22,561 nt of DNA from Anaerolineaceae bacterium UBA6133 (lineage in GTDB: Bacteria > Chloroflexota > Anaerolineae > Anaerolineales > Anaerolineaceae). Position 1 is the first letter of the stretch. Each line of letters starts with the position of its first letter. A program made the translations under genes and the position numbers. The notes beneath the pieces were generated by a model. That model was not told where the DNA came from. It did not search any database and was given only the letters and a program-made list of their open reading frames with translations. The DNA lies in contig DIVL01000038.1 of the NCBI GenBank assembly GCA_002435825.1, forward strand, positions 1 through 22,561. The letters run 5' to 3'. Positions 13,989 through 20,848 of the stretch are shown in pieces.

Positions 13989-15563
13989 TTATGCCCGAAT
14001 AACCCTGTTGCGGGACTGTTCGTGCATGTATAACGGCAGGTAATAGTAGCCGCCGCCGTTCTTTCCGGTGGAACCTGAGCCCTTCCAGCCGCCAAAGGAT
14101 TGGAAGCCAGGCCAGGCGCCGGTGGTGGTGCCCTGCGGACGGTTGGAGTAGACCGTACCGGCTTCGATGTGGTCGAAGAACCATTCTGCCTCATCCGGAT
14201 CACCCACAAACCCAGCCGTCAGTCCATAATCGACGTCATTTGCCAGTTCCATTGCCTGTTTGAGGTCGTCAACGGGAGTGACCATCACAATCGGAAGGAA
14301 CATTTCTTCCTTCCACAATCGGTGTTCCAGCGGAACATCAGCCACAATGGTGGGAGTGCAGTAGTAACCCTTCGCAAACTCGCCTTCTGTCAGCCTTGTA
14401 CCCCCGGTCAGGATGGTACCGGCAGCAGCCAGGTCCGCAACGTAAGCGGCGTAATCTTCATACGCTTTGCGGTTGATGACCGGACCAAACCAGTTTTCTC
14501 GTTGGGTCGGGTCACCGATTTTGATGGCGTTGGTATTCGCCACCAATTTGCTCACAAACGCTTCATAAACTAGCTTTTCAACGAGCACGCGTGATGTGGC
14601 AGAGCACTTCTGACCCTGCAGCCCAAAAGCTGAACGCATGACGCCCTCGGCCGCCAGGTCCAGATCCGCATTTTTTGAGACAATAGTAGGGTTCTTGCCG
14701 CCCATTTCAAGGATGACCGGATGTGGATATTTGCGGTCGGCAAATTGGCGGTAGATGCCCATGCCGACATCCAATGAACCTGTGAAAGTTAACCCCGCCA
14801 CGTCCTCATTGGCGGTGAGGGCGTTGCCAAGCGTGGAACCGGGACCAGCCACCAAGTTGAGTACGCCATCAGGAATGCCAGCTTCCTGCGCGCATTCCAT
14901 CAACAGAGAGGCAGTCCAGCTGCAATCAGTGGCGGGTTTGAGCACCACTGTGTTACCGGCGACCAGGGCGTTGCCGACTGGTCCGCCAGCCAGAGATGCC
15001 GGGAAGTTAAAGGGAACGATCACTACCCAAACGCCGTAAGGTTTGAGGACAGATTCGTTCGTGGATTTCAAGCCTTCCAACGGGTCAGAGCCAAGCGGTT
15101 TGCAGTAGCCGTCGTTTTGCTCCATTATGTGAGCAGCCCAGCGGAAAAGGTCCTCCGTCTCAGCCACATCCCCAAGCGCTTCCATGCGGTTCTTGCCAAC
15201 TTCCAGGCTGACAGCCGCGCTGATTTCGTAGATGTGATCTGAAATGCGGTCAGCGAATTTGCGCATCAGGTAGACACGCTCTTCCCAGTTCATGGCTTTC
15301 CAGTTTGGGAAAGCAGCCTTAGCCGCAGCAATCGCATCGTCAGCATCCTTCGCGGTGCCTTTTTGGAAAGTTGCCAGGTGCAAGCTGGTGTTTATAGGGG
15401 AATAAGCCTGGTGTTTTTCTTTGGCAAAACGTTTTTCGCCGTTAATGACCATTGGGTATTCTTTCCCAAGATTTTGTTTTACTTTTTCCAGTGCCAGATC
15501 AAAGTTGTCATGCATCTCCTGTGGGGGATTTGACATGGTGCCATAGGTAAGTTTGAATGCCAT
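13989..15563 (-). CDS. Aldehyde dehydrogenase, probable L-glutamate gamma-semialdehyde (P5C) dehydrogenase
   Basis: NAD(P)-dependent oxidation of an aldehyde to the acid. The 524-residue product has the catalytic Cys320 in GQKCSATSRV, the general base Glu286 in LEMGGKNP, Asn186 in VPFNFP and Lys209 in VVLKPAT. The C-terminal stretch NRPQGTTTGAWPG followed by FGGWKGSGSTGK is characteristic of the P5C-dehydrogenase-like group. The start at 15563 is set by AGGAGGT 5 nt upstream; a longer frame of 42 more codons lacks a ribosome site and homology-like sequence. No proline dehydrogenase gene is in view, so the exact substrate is inferred. Confidence 0.9.
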   Translation of the reverse strand: MAFKLTYGTMSNPPQEMHDNFDLALEKVKQNLGKEYPMVINGEKRFAKEKHQAYSPINTSLHLATFQKGTAKDADDAIAAAKAAFPNWKAMNWEERVYLMRKFADRISDHIYEISAAVSLEVGKNRMEALGDVAETEDLFRWAAHIMEQNDGYCKPLGSDPLEGLKSTNESVLKPYGVWVVIVPFNFPASLAGGPVGNALVAGNTVVLKPATDCSWTASLLMECAQEAGIPDGVLNLVAGPGSTLGNALTANEDVAGLTFTGSLDVGMGIYRQFADRKYPHPVILEMGGKNPTIVSKNADLDLAAEGVMRSAFGLQGQKCSATSRVLVEKLVYEAFVSKLVANTNAIKIGDPTQRENWFGPVINRKAYEDYAAYVADLAAAGTILTGGTRLTEGEFAKGYYCTPTIVADVPLEHRLWKEEMFLPIVMVTPVDDLKQAMELANDVDYGLTAGFVGDPDEAEWFFDHIEAGTVYSNRPQGTTTGAWPGFQSFGGWKGSGSTGKNGGGYYYLPLYMHEQSRNRVIRA

Positions 15564-15709
15564 TTTGTACCTCCTTTGTATCTTGAGGTCATTGTAACAA
15601 AATGAAGTTGGAAATGTTTCACAAAGCTTATATCCTTTATGGGATGAAAACCGGAAGGATGCGGCAGTCTGCTGTTCCTTAATTTTCATTATCGTTGTTG
15701 TGATATCCG

Positions 15710-15781
15710 GTAGGGGCGAAGCATTCTAGACGGATGGCTGGGAAACAGGATTGTGTTTATATTGAAATGCTTCGCCCCTAC
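15710..15781. repeat. 72-bp inverted-repeat element
   Basis: Perfect 16-bp terminal inverted repeats (GTAGGGGCGAAGCATT and AATGCTTCGCCCCTAC) enclose a 40-bp core. It has no coding capacity and is a typical short palindromic or MITE-like insertion. It is the first of several repeats in the gene-free stretch 15564-16377. Confidence 0.75.
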
Positions 15782-15812
15782 GTCTGAATTCCATGGGTCT
15801 GGACGAAAGAAA

Positions 15813-16042
15813 GGCAGACCGCCACGCTTCGCTCGCGATGACGAGAAAGGATCTCCATACGCTGACATGCGGGCACAATTAATCGTAGGGCGGGATTTAG
15901 GGCATCGTGAACGAGGTGATGGAAGAACGTATCGTGCCCTCAATCCGCCGTGTGAACCGTCCATGGCGTGATGGCGGATTGGAAGCACACCAAAGTCACT
16001 ACAGATGATGTGTGCAGTGCTTCCAAGCTCGCCCTACAGGCA
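15813..16042. repeat. Hairpin-rich tandem repeat, copy A
   Basis: First of two direct copies spaced exactly 258 bp apart, differing at about 20 of 228 positions by eye with no insertion or deletion. It starts with a REP-like CGCTTCGCTCGCGATGAC block. An outer inverted repeat GTAGGGCG / CGCCCTAC surrounds two inner inverted repeats. The left arm of the first inner hairpin has mutated (ATTTAGGGCAT), so that stem is weaker here than in copy B. Reading frames across it are products of the repeat, not genes. Confidence 0.8.
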
Positions 16043-16070
16043 CATTTGTTTAATTTATAACGGAATGATA

Positions 16071-16300
16071 GGCAGATCGCCGCGCTTCGCTCGCGATGAC
16101 GAGAAAGGATCGCCATACTCTGGTTCGTGGGCACAGTTAGCCGTAGGGCGGGATTGAGGGCACCGTGAACGAGGTGATGGAAGAACGTATCGTGCCCTCA
16201 ATCCGCCGTATGAACCGTCCATGGCGTGATGGCGGATTGGAAGCACACCAAAGTCACTAGAGATGGAGTATGCAGTGCTTCCAAGCTTGCCCTACAGGTA
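16071..16300. repeat. Hairpin-rich tandem repeat, copy B
   Basis: Second copy. An outer pairing GTAGGGC (16143-16149) with GCCCTAC (16289-16295) encloses a perfect 13-bp hairpin (16151-16163 with 16192-16204) and a perfect 10-bp hairpin TTGGAAGCAC (16237-16246) with GTGCTTCCAA (16275-16284). ATCCGCC (16201-16207) could instead pair with GGCGGAT (16231-16237). Similarity continues past 16300 into a degenerate start of a third unit, which supports a tandem array that has decayed. It ends 78 bp before the ThiF-like gene. Confidence 0.8.
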
Positions 16301-16377
16301 CTGTTTTAAATTAGTAACAGGATGATAAGCAGACAGTCATACCCTGCAGCACTTAGTCTTGTCCTACGGGAACTGAG

Positions 16378-17058
16378 CTACGAGATTTTGAGTTTTCTAA
16401 CGATCGCCTGCATCAAGTCCACCTCAAGGATCTCGCCCTGCAATCCGGTCTTTCCGAGCAGCAATTTGACCGTTTCAGCGGCTTGCCAGGAGGCTGTCAG
16501 CGCGGCTGTGAACGAGAGCGTGCCCGTCTGCCGCTCTTCGCCTTGCGATTCTTGCGGATCAGGATAGAGCAAGTTCAACAGGTCCTCACTAGGCTGTATT
16601 ACACAAATTCGCCCAAGCCAGCCTGCAACAGCGCCGTGCACCACGGGAATGCCAGCAGTTTTGGCCGCCTGCTGCAAAATCAAACGGGCTGGAATATTGT
16701 CCAGGCAATCCACCGCCAAGTCACAATCCGCCAATAACTCCGCAGCATTATCAGCCGTGAGATCAGCCTGCACCGCATCCACCTCGACCAGGGGATTAAC
16801 CGCCATCACACGCTGCTTTGCCGCCAGGGTCTTGGCTCTGCCCAAGTTCATTGTGGAGCTCAGTATCTGACGGTTGAGGTTGCTTTCCTCAAAAACATCC
16901 CCGTCTACCACCCGCAAATGCCCCACACCAATCCGGGCGAGACATTCAATTACCATCCCGCCCAGTCCCCCGCAGCCAAGCACGAGCACACGTTTTGCGG
17001 CGAGTGCCGCCTGTTCTTCTTCGCTTATCGCGTCGTAATTCCGCAGGTAGCGCTCCAT
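16378..17058 (-). CDS. ThiF/MoeB/HesA-family adenylyltransferase
   Basis: E1-like enzyme that adenylates the C-terminal Gly-Gly of a ThiS/MoaD-type sulfur carrier using ATP. The 226-residue product has the nucleotide-binding GCGGLGG (28-34), the VVDGD strand (50-54), SNLNRQ with the finger Arg63, Lys81 and the VDCLDN motif (116-121). It is shorter than MoeB and lacks the two CxxC zinc pairs of MoeB/ThiF, so it is a compact form. It starts 5 nt after the ThiS/MoaD-like gene, whose last codons supply its GGAGG ribosome site. With the AOR gene upstream, a job in tungstopterin assembly is likely; thiamine synthesis is the alternative. Confidence 0.88.
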   Translation of the reverse strand: MERYLRNYDAISEEEQAALAAKRVLVLGCGGLGGMVIECLARIGVGHLRVVDGDVFEESNLNRQILSSTMNLGRAKTLAAKQRVMAVNPLVEVDAVQADLTADNAAELLADCDLAVDCLDNIPARLILQQAAKTAGIPVVHGAVAGWLGRICVIQPSEDLLNLLYPDPQESQGEERQTGTLSFTAALTASWQAAETVKLLLGKTGLQGEILEVDLMQAIVRKLKIS

Positions 17059-17063
17059 CTTGC

Positions 17064-17261
17064 TCAGCCTCCCGCCATCAGATGCAGCACCATGACATCA
17101 TCCCCATCCTGAATCATGGTACTTACGTAATCCTCTTCAGGCACAAACTCGCCGTTGACGCGCACGATAATGTGCCTGAAAGTAAATAGTTTTTCATCCA
17201 GCAGGGCTCTTACGGTCATGCCAGCATGCCAGGGGTAATCTTCCGTATTGACCTTGATCAC
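17064..17261 (-). CDS. ThiS/MoaD-like sulfur carrier protein
   Basis: A 65-residue beta-grasp protein ending in the essential Gly-Gly (HLMAGG), with VRVNGEFVPEEDY (33-45) and QDGDDVMVLH (51-60) as in ThiS/MoaD. The C-terminus would be adenylated by the neighbouring ThiF-like enzyme and then loaded with sulfur for molybdopterin/tungstopterin or thiamine. The start codon is GTG and overlaps the AOR stop by 4 nt (GTGA), so it is translationally coupled. Its position directly behind AOR favours a pterin cofactor role. Confidence 0.85.
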   Translation of the reverse strand: MIKVNTEDYPWHAGMTVRALLDEKLFTFRHIIVRVNGEFVPEEDYVSTMIQDGDDVMVLHLMAGG

Positions 17262-19390
17262 AGTTTAGGCTCAATCACTTCCAGCAGTTCTGGCAGGTCC
17301 ATGCCAATCGCCTTCAGTCTCTCAGGCGTTGGAATGCCGTTTTCCGTCCAGCCGCGGCGCCGATAAACCGCGTCCAATAATTGCTCATACTGGTCTTCGC
17401 GGTAGCGGCGGGTGGCAGCAATTTTCTCATCCAGATCCATAGTTTCAGGATCGAGCTTTTGGAATTCACGCAGCTGTTTGTCGTAAAGCTCCTGGCGGGA
17501 AAGGTACTCCTCACGCGTGACCGGACCCATCGACCGATAGGGGGCATAATCATCTTTGCGTTCGCCTTTGCCCATGCGCACGCTGAAAACGCGCTGGAAT
17601 TGATAAACCCGCTCGGACTGTACGATCAGTTCTTCTTTGTCGATGTTCTTGCCAGTCACGGCGTTGAAAAGGTCCACATAATTTTGCACATGCTCCGGGA
17701 CTTTCGCCGGGGAGTCGGTTTTGTGGTTGTCTGTCGGCACAATGTCGTTCCAGGGCAGCTTGCACAAGCCCACCAGCCCAAACCAGGTGCGGAACATGGG
17801 GAAGTAATATAAAGCGTTGGCTTTATCTTCGAAGGTTGGGATCTGCTTGTTGACCATATCCATGAAGATCAACCAGGCTTCATCGTGCTGGGGACCCTTG
17901 GTCGCCATGGCGAAGCCGCCCTGCTGAGCAAGGCTCTCCTTGTGGGCGTATTCGGCATATTCGAGCCCCTTGACCTCCATGCCGATATCCTGCAATAGCT
18001 TTGGATCAGCGCCAAATTTCTCCACGAAGACTCGCTTCAGGTTGCGGACACCCAAACCGGCAATCCGACCAAAGCCTTCCCCGCGCGACATCTGGTGCAG
18101 CAGCTCGAGAACTGCGTGGCTGTTGCCAAAACGCAGGTCCAGGCCGCCCATTTGCTCCTTGGTGATCTGACCACGTTGGTGGCACTCCATGATGAAGGCA
18201 GTGCAGGTGGCAAAGGAAATCAGGTCAATGCCGTAGGTGTCGCAGTAGAAGTTTTCTTCCAGGATCGCCTGGGGGTCAAACACGCCCAGGTTGGCACCCA
18301 ATCCGGCTGCGCACTCGTATTCAGGTCCGTCCACCGTCACACGCTGACCAGCATAGGGTCCGGTCGTGATTAAAAAGTGGTCGGCGCATTTGGCGCAGGC
18401 CATCGTGCAGCCATACCAACAGCCATCGTGCAAACCTTGGGTCAGCCATTCGTTGATGAAAACCTGCGGAGAGATTTTGACCGTTTCCGGGTCACCGCCA
18501 GTCTGGAAGTTGCGCGTGGGAAGCAGGTCATATTGGCTCATGATCATGACGGTGTTCGCCGTGCCAATCTGTCGCATTTTGTTCTGCTTCTGATCCAGGT
18601 CGTGCATCTCTTTGTGATACTTCACGCCCACCTTGTTGATGGTGGCAATATCAGCCGGGTCGTTCAGGTTGGGCTTGACGCCCCGATACTTCACGACCAG
18701 GGCTTTGACCTTTTTGTCGTGCATGATCGTGCCCAATCCGCCGCGGGCAGCCTGCTTAAAGCGGCAAACTTTGCGGCGTGGGTCATAGAAGGAGAAGTTG
18801 AGCATGCCCATATAGCTGTGTTTGGCACCGCTGCCGGAGCAGACCACCGATACGTTGACCATATCGTCTTCATCTTCGGCAAATTTTTTGGTAAGCGCTT
18901 CTGCCAATAGATGGCTATCTTCGGGATACTCCCCGGCTTCTTCGATCTGGATGCGACCATTGTTGCCGTCAATGAAAATCAGGATTTCCCTGTCAGATTT
19001 TCCCTGCAGCTCAAAAGCATCCCAGCCTGAGAATTTGAGCAAAGGTCCAAAGTATCCGCCGACATTGCTGTCGATGGGAATATCCGTGAGGGGTGAGATG
19101 GAGCAAAGCAGAGTTTTTCCTGTGCCGGCATACTGGGTGATCCCGCCCAGTGGACCGACGCTCATCACGATTTCGTTCTCGGGCGAGTCCCAGCGGGTTT
19201 CGGGAGTGACCGCATGCCACAGGTACCACAGGTCAAACCCCTTGCCGCCGGTAAACTTCTCTTTCATGAACTCGGTGATCTCTTTTTGCTCGATTCGCAG
19301 ATCAGAAAGGTTGATGTAGAGAGATTTACCCGAGTATCCGTGTTTAATTTTCGCGGGAGTATAGCTGTAGTCTTTGATGATGGTTCCCAT
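17258..19390 (-). CDS. aor: Tungsten-type aldehyde:ferredoxin oxidoreductase
   Basis: Oxidises aldehydes to acids (or reduces acids) with ferredoxin, using a tungsten bis-pterin and one [4Fe-4S] cluster. The 710-residue product has the N-terminal GGKGFDLWYLW (48-58), GGYFGPLLKFSGWDAFELQGKS (landmark at 111-132), RGGLGTIM (216-223), VDGPEYE (353-359) and the distal cluster cysteine in GLVGLCK (538-544). The main cluster motif reads Cys324-x3-Cys328-x3-Cys332-x2-Cys335 instead of the usual C-x2-C-x3-C. GGAG lies 5 nt before the ATG, which overlaps the ferredoxin stop (TAATG). The in vivo substrate is unknown; amino-acid-derived aldehydes are plausible. Confidence 0.93.
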   Translation of the reverse strand: MGTIIKDYSYTPAKIKHGYSGKSLYINLSDLRIEQKEITEFMKEKFTGGKGFDLWYLWHAVTPETRWDSPENEIVMSVGPLGGITQYAGTGKTLLCSISPLTDIPIDSNVGGYFGPLLKFSGWDAFELQGKSDREILIFIDGNNGRIQIEEAGEYPEDSHLLAEALTKKFAEDEDDMVNVSVVCSGSGAKHSYMGMLNFSFYDPRRKVCRFKQAARGGLGTIMHDKKVKALVVKYRGVKPNLNDPADIATINKVGVKYHKEMHDLDQKQNKMRQIGTANTVMIMSQYDLLPTRNFQTGGDPETVKISPQVFINEWLTQGLHDGCWYGCTMACAKCADHFLITTGPYAGQRVTVDGPEYECAAGLGANLGVFDPQAILEENFYCDTYGIDLISFATCTAFIMECHQRGQITKEQMGGLDLRFGNSHAVLELLHQMSRGEGFGRIAGLGVRNLKRVFVEKFGADPKLLQDIGMEVKGLEYAEYAHKESLAQQGGFAMATKGPQHDEAWLIFMDMVNKQIPTFEDKANALYYFPMFRTWFGLVGLCKLPWNDIVPTDNHKTDSPAKVPEHVQNYVDLFNAVTGKNIDKEELIVQSERVYQFQRVFSVRMGKGERKDDYAPYRSMGPVTREEYLSRQELYDKQLREFQKLDPETMDLDEKIAATRRYREDQYEQLLDAVYRRRGWTENGIPTPERLKAIGMDLPELLEVIEPKL

Positions 19391-19788
19391 TAATTCTCCT
19401 TTACCCGGCTAACCAGAATTTCAAGTGCGCCTTCAGGGCACGCTTTTGAGCAAATGTCACAAGCGATGCACTTGAAGGGTACCTCAAGGTCATCCGCGTA
19501 GAACATAACCAGCTCCGTACAGAAGCCAACGCAACCCAGGCAGCCGACACATTTCTTCTTGTCGATGCGCACGACACCATTGCGGTCGCGATAAATGGCA
19601 TTAGCGGTGCACATATCAATACACTCACCGCACTGGGTGCACTTGCGCGCATGGAAAGTCCTGTTGTTCTCAATAATGCGAATGGCCGAGTAGTTGCGAT
19701 CGTCGGTTTTAAAGTAAGTCCGGGAGCAAGCCAGTTCACACTCCAGGCAGCCAGTACAAAGCTCCTGCTTGTGGGTGAGTACTTTCAT
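19390..19788 (-). CDS. Four-cluster ferredoxin-like electron transfer subunit
   Basis: A 132-residue iron-sulfur protein with four complete CxxCxxCxxxC motifs: Cys11-14-17-21, 50-53-56-60, 80-83-86-90 and 107-110-113-117. It can therefore hold four [4Fe-4S] clusters, like the polyferredoxin subunits that accompany some bacterial AORs. The start at 19788 has AAAGGA 8 nt upstream; a longer frame would run through the promoter and is rejected. The stop overlaps the AOR start by one base. It probably passes electrons from the AOR to a partner not encoded here, as no FAD-containing NADH-linked subunit is visible. Confidence 0.92.
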   Translation of the reverse strand: MKVLTHKQELCTGCLECELACSRTYFKTDDRNYSAIRIIENNRTFHARKCTQCGECIDMCTANAIYRDRNGVVRIDKKKCVGCLGCVGFCTELVMFYADDLEVPFKCIACDICSKACPEGALEILVSRVKEN

Positions 19789-19819
19789 ATGGGTCATCCT
19801 TTCTGTGTTCCTGCGCTTA

Positions 19820-19848
19820 ATTGTAAGGAGGGTTAGGGTTTCCGTCAA
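19820..19848 (-). promoter_or_regulatory. Sigma70-type promoter of the aor operon
   Basis: On the minus strand TTGACG (19848-19843) is followed after exactly 17 nt by TACAAT (19825-19820). Both boxes match consensus at five of six positions. Transcription would start near 19813, 25 nt before the ferredoxin start codon. Confidence 0.72.
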
Positions 19849-19871
19849 CTCATGCGCATTAGTTCATCTAA

Positions 19872-19913
19872 AATGTTACTGAAATGTTATCGTTAGGTCA
19901 AATGATAATGTTA
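19872..19913. repeat. Three AATGTTA repeats, possible insertion-sequence end
   Basis: AATGTTA occurs three times within 42 bp (19872, 19883 and 19907), just before a small reading frame that resembles the start of a transposase. Such iterated motifs are common at insertion-sequence ends, but no matching far end was found, so this is tentative. Confidence 0.3.
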
Positions 19914-19924
19914 CCGAGGAAACG

Positions 19925-20125
19925 ATGGCAGAGACAGATCCCATGAGCGGTAACGAAAGAGGTAAGGTTATCCACTGGATATGGGCACGGTACAAAGACA
20001 ACCCAGGGTTGGAAAAATGCCAACTTCTCGATGAAGCAGAAAAAGTTACTAGCTTACCCCGTAAATCACTTCTGCGCTTGCTTAATGGACTCCTTTCAAG
20101 GCTTCTCACCAGCTTCAGCTGCTGA
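19925..20125 (+). CDS. Small frame, possible transposase N-terminal remnant
   Basis: A 66-residue frame with GAGG 5 nt before its ATG. The segment ARYKDNPGLEKCQLLDEAEK, followed by VTSLPRKSLLRLLNG, looks like the N-terminal helix-turn-helix of integrase-type transposases (pattern YK...EK..LLDE...T...RK...RLLN). The usual DDE catalytic part is missing; the frame closes after a Leu/Ser tail. It may be a decayed insertion sequence or a chance frame. It lies in the spacer 19789-20158, which otherwise contains promoters on both sides. Confidence 0.35.
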   Translation: MAETDPMSGNERGKVIHWIWARYKDNPGLEKCQLLDEAEKVTSLPRKSLLRLLNGLLSRLLTSFSC

Positions 20126-20134
20126 TGGTAAAAT
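20126..20134 (+). promoter_or_regulatory. Extended -10 promoter before the lipoprotein array
   Basis: TGG-TAAAAT (20126-20134) would start transcription near 20141, 18 nt before the first lipoprotein gene. No convincing -35 box is present. The same TGG-TAAAAT sequence lies before rarA, which slightly strengthens it as a promoter type used in this genome. Confidence 0.35.
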
Positions 20135-20158
20135 TGGGCACAGCTTTCTGGAGTCACC

Positions 20159-20833
20159 ATGCGTAAGAAAATCCAACTATTGATTGTTCTCATCATAATC
20201 CTAGCTATCAGTGCCTGCGCCAAACCAGCTGCGCAAGCCCCAACCGCGGCGCCCTCTCCAACGCTACCGCTGCCCACTGACACACCGATCACGACCGCTA
20301 CCCTCACCCCGGCTCCGACCGCGACGGCAACCAGCCTGCCCACCCTGACGCAGACGCCCACCATCACCGTCACGCCTTTCCCTGGCTTTGGCGAGCGCTT
20401 TAAGTTCTACCAGGCCTGGACCGCAGACGAAACGACCTACTTCTACTTCATGAACGCCCAGGTGGATCAGACCATCTACGCTACTGTGGACGACCTCGAA
20501 GGGAACCAATACACCCTCACCTGCCCTCCGGATGAACAATATCCCGACGATATCCGCTGCTACAGTGACGCGCTTTTCAAAGGCAAGACGGATTACAAGG
20601 TCACGTTCTATTCAGACCCCGAACGGCAATATGCCTTCTATGAGAACATTTTCGCCACCGATCTCAACACACGCTACATGGATTATGATAACTGTGAGAA
20701 GGAATACCGCATCTATGACGGCAAATGTTACTCAGCCATCACGTGCTATGGTGAAAATGGCGAGGTGGTTTACACGTTTGACAATATCCCCTACGACGGG
20801 AACTTTGAGGGCTACGCACTGCCCTGCCCTTAA
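20159..20833 (+). CDS. Paralogous Cys-rich lipoprotein 1 (two-domain form)
   Basis: A 224-residue exported lipoprotein of unknown family. The signal peptide ends in the lipobox AISAC (Cys20), and a Thr/Pro/Ala linker spans about 21-74. A first domain (75-170) begins FPGFGERFKFYQAW and contains TYFYFMNA plus Cys122 and Cys134. The C-terminal domain has CEKEYRIYDGKCY (179-191), TC (195-196), DNIP and a final PCP. Only four of the six cysteines seen in the C-terminal domains of its neighbours are present (179, 190, 196, 223). GGAG lies 5 nt before the ATG. It is the first of four tandem paralogs, 15 nt before the next. It is probably surface-exposed. Confidence 0.85.
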   Translation: MRKKIQLLIVLIIILAISACAKPAAQAPTAAPSPTLPLPTDTPITTATLTPAPTATATSLPTLTQTPTITVTPFPGFGERFKFYQAWTADETTYFYFMNAQVDQTIYATVDDLEGNQYTLTCPPDEQYPDDIRCYSDALFKGKTDYKVTFYSDPERQYAFYENIFATDLNTRYMDYDNCEKEYRIYDGKCYSAITCYGENGEVVYTFDNIPYDGNFEGYALPCP

Positions 20834-20848
20834 CCAGGGCTTATCATC

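Noticed and set aside
15564..15689. N-terminal extension of the aldehyde dehydrogenase by 42 codons
   Set aside because: The AGGAGGT site 5 nt before the ATG at 15563 and the usual N-terminus fix the shorter start.
15689..16246. Minus-strand frames with SSRAKRG-type sequence in the repeat island
   Set aside because: They recur in both repeat copies and are translations of palindromic repeat DNA, with no ribosome sites.
15813..16300. CRISPR array
   Set aside because: The two repeats are about 230 bp long with a 28-bp gap and internal hairpins; no short regular repeats, spacers or cas genes.
13989..19788. One catabolic operon from the ferredoxin to the aldehyde dehydrogenase
   Set aside because: An 814-bp repeat-filled gap separates the ThiF-like gene from the aldehyde dehydrogenase, so joint transcription is unlikely.
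19789..19848. N-terminal extension of the four-cluster ferredoxin by 20 codons
   Set aside because: It would run through the TTGACG-17-TACAAT promoter; the ATG at 19788 has its own ribosome site.
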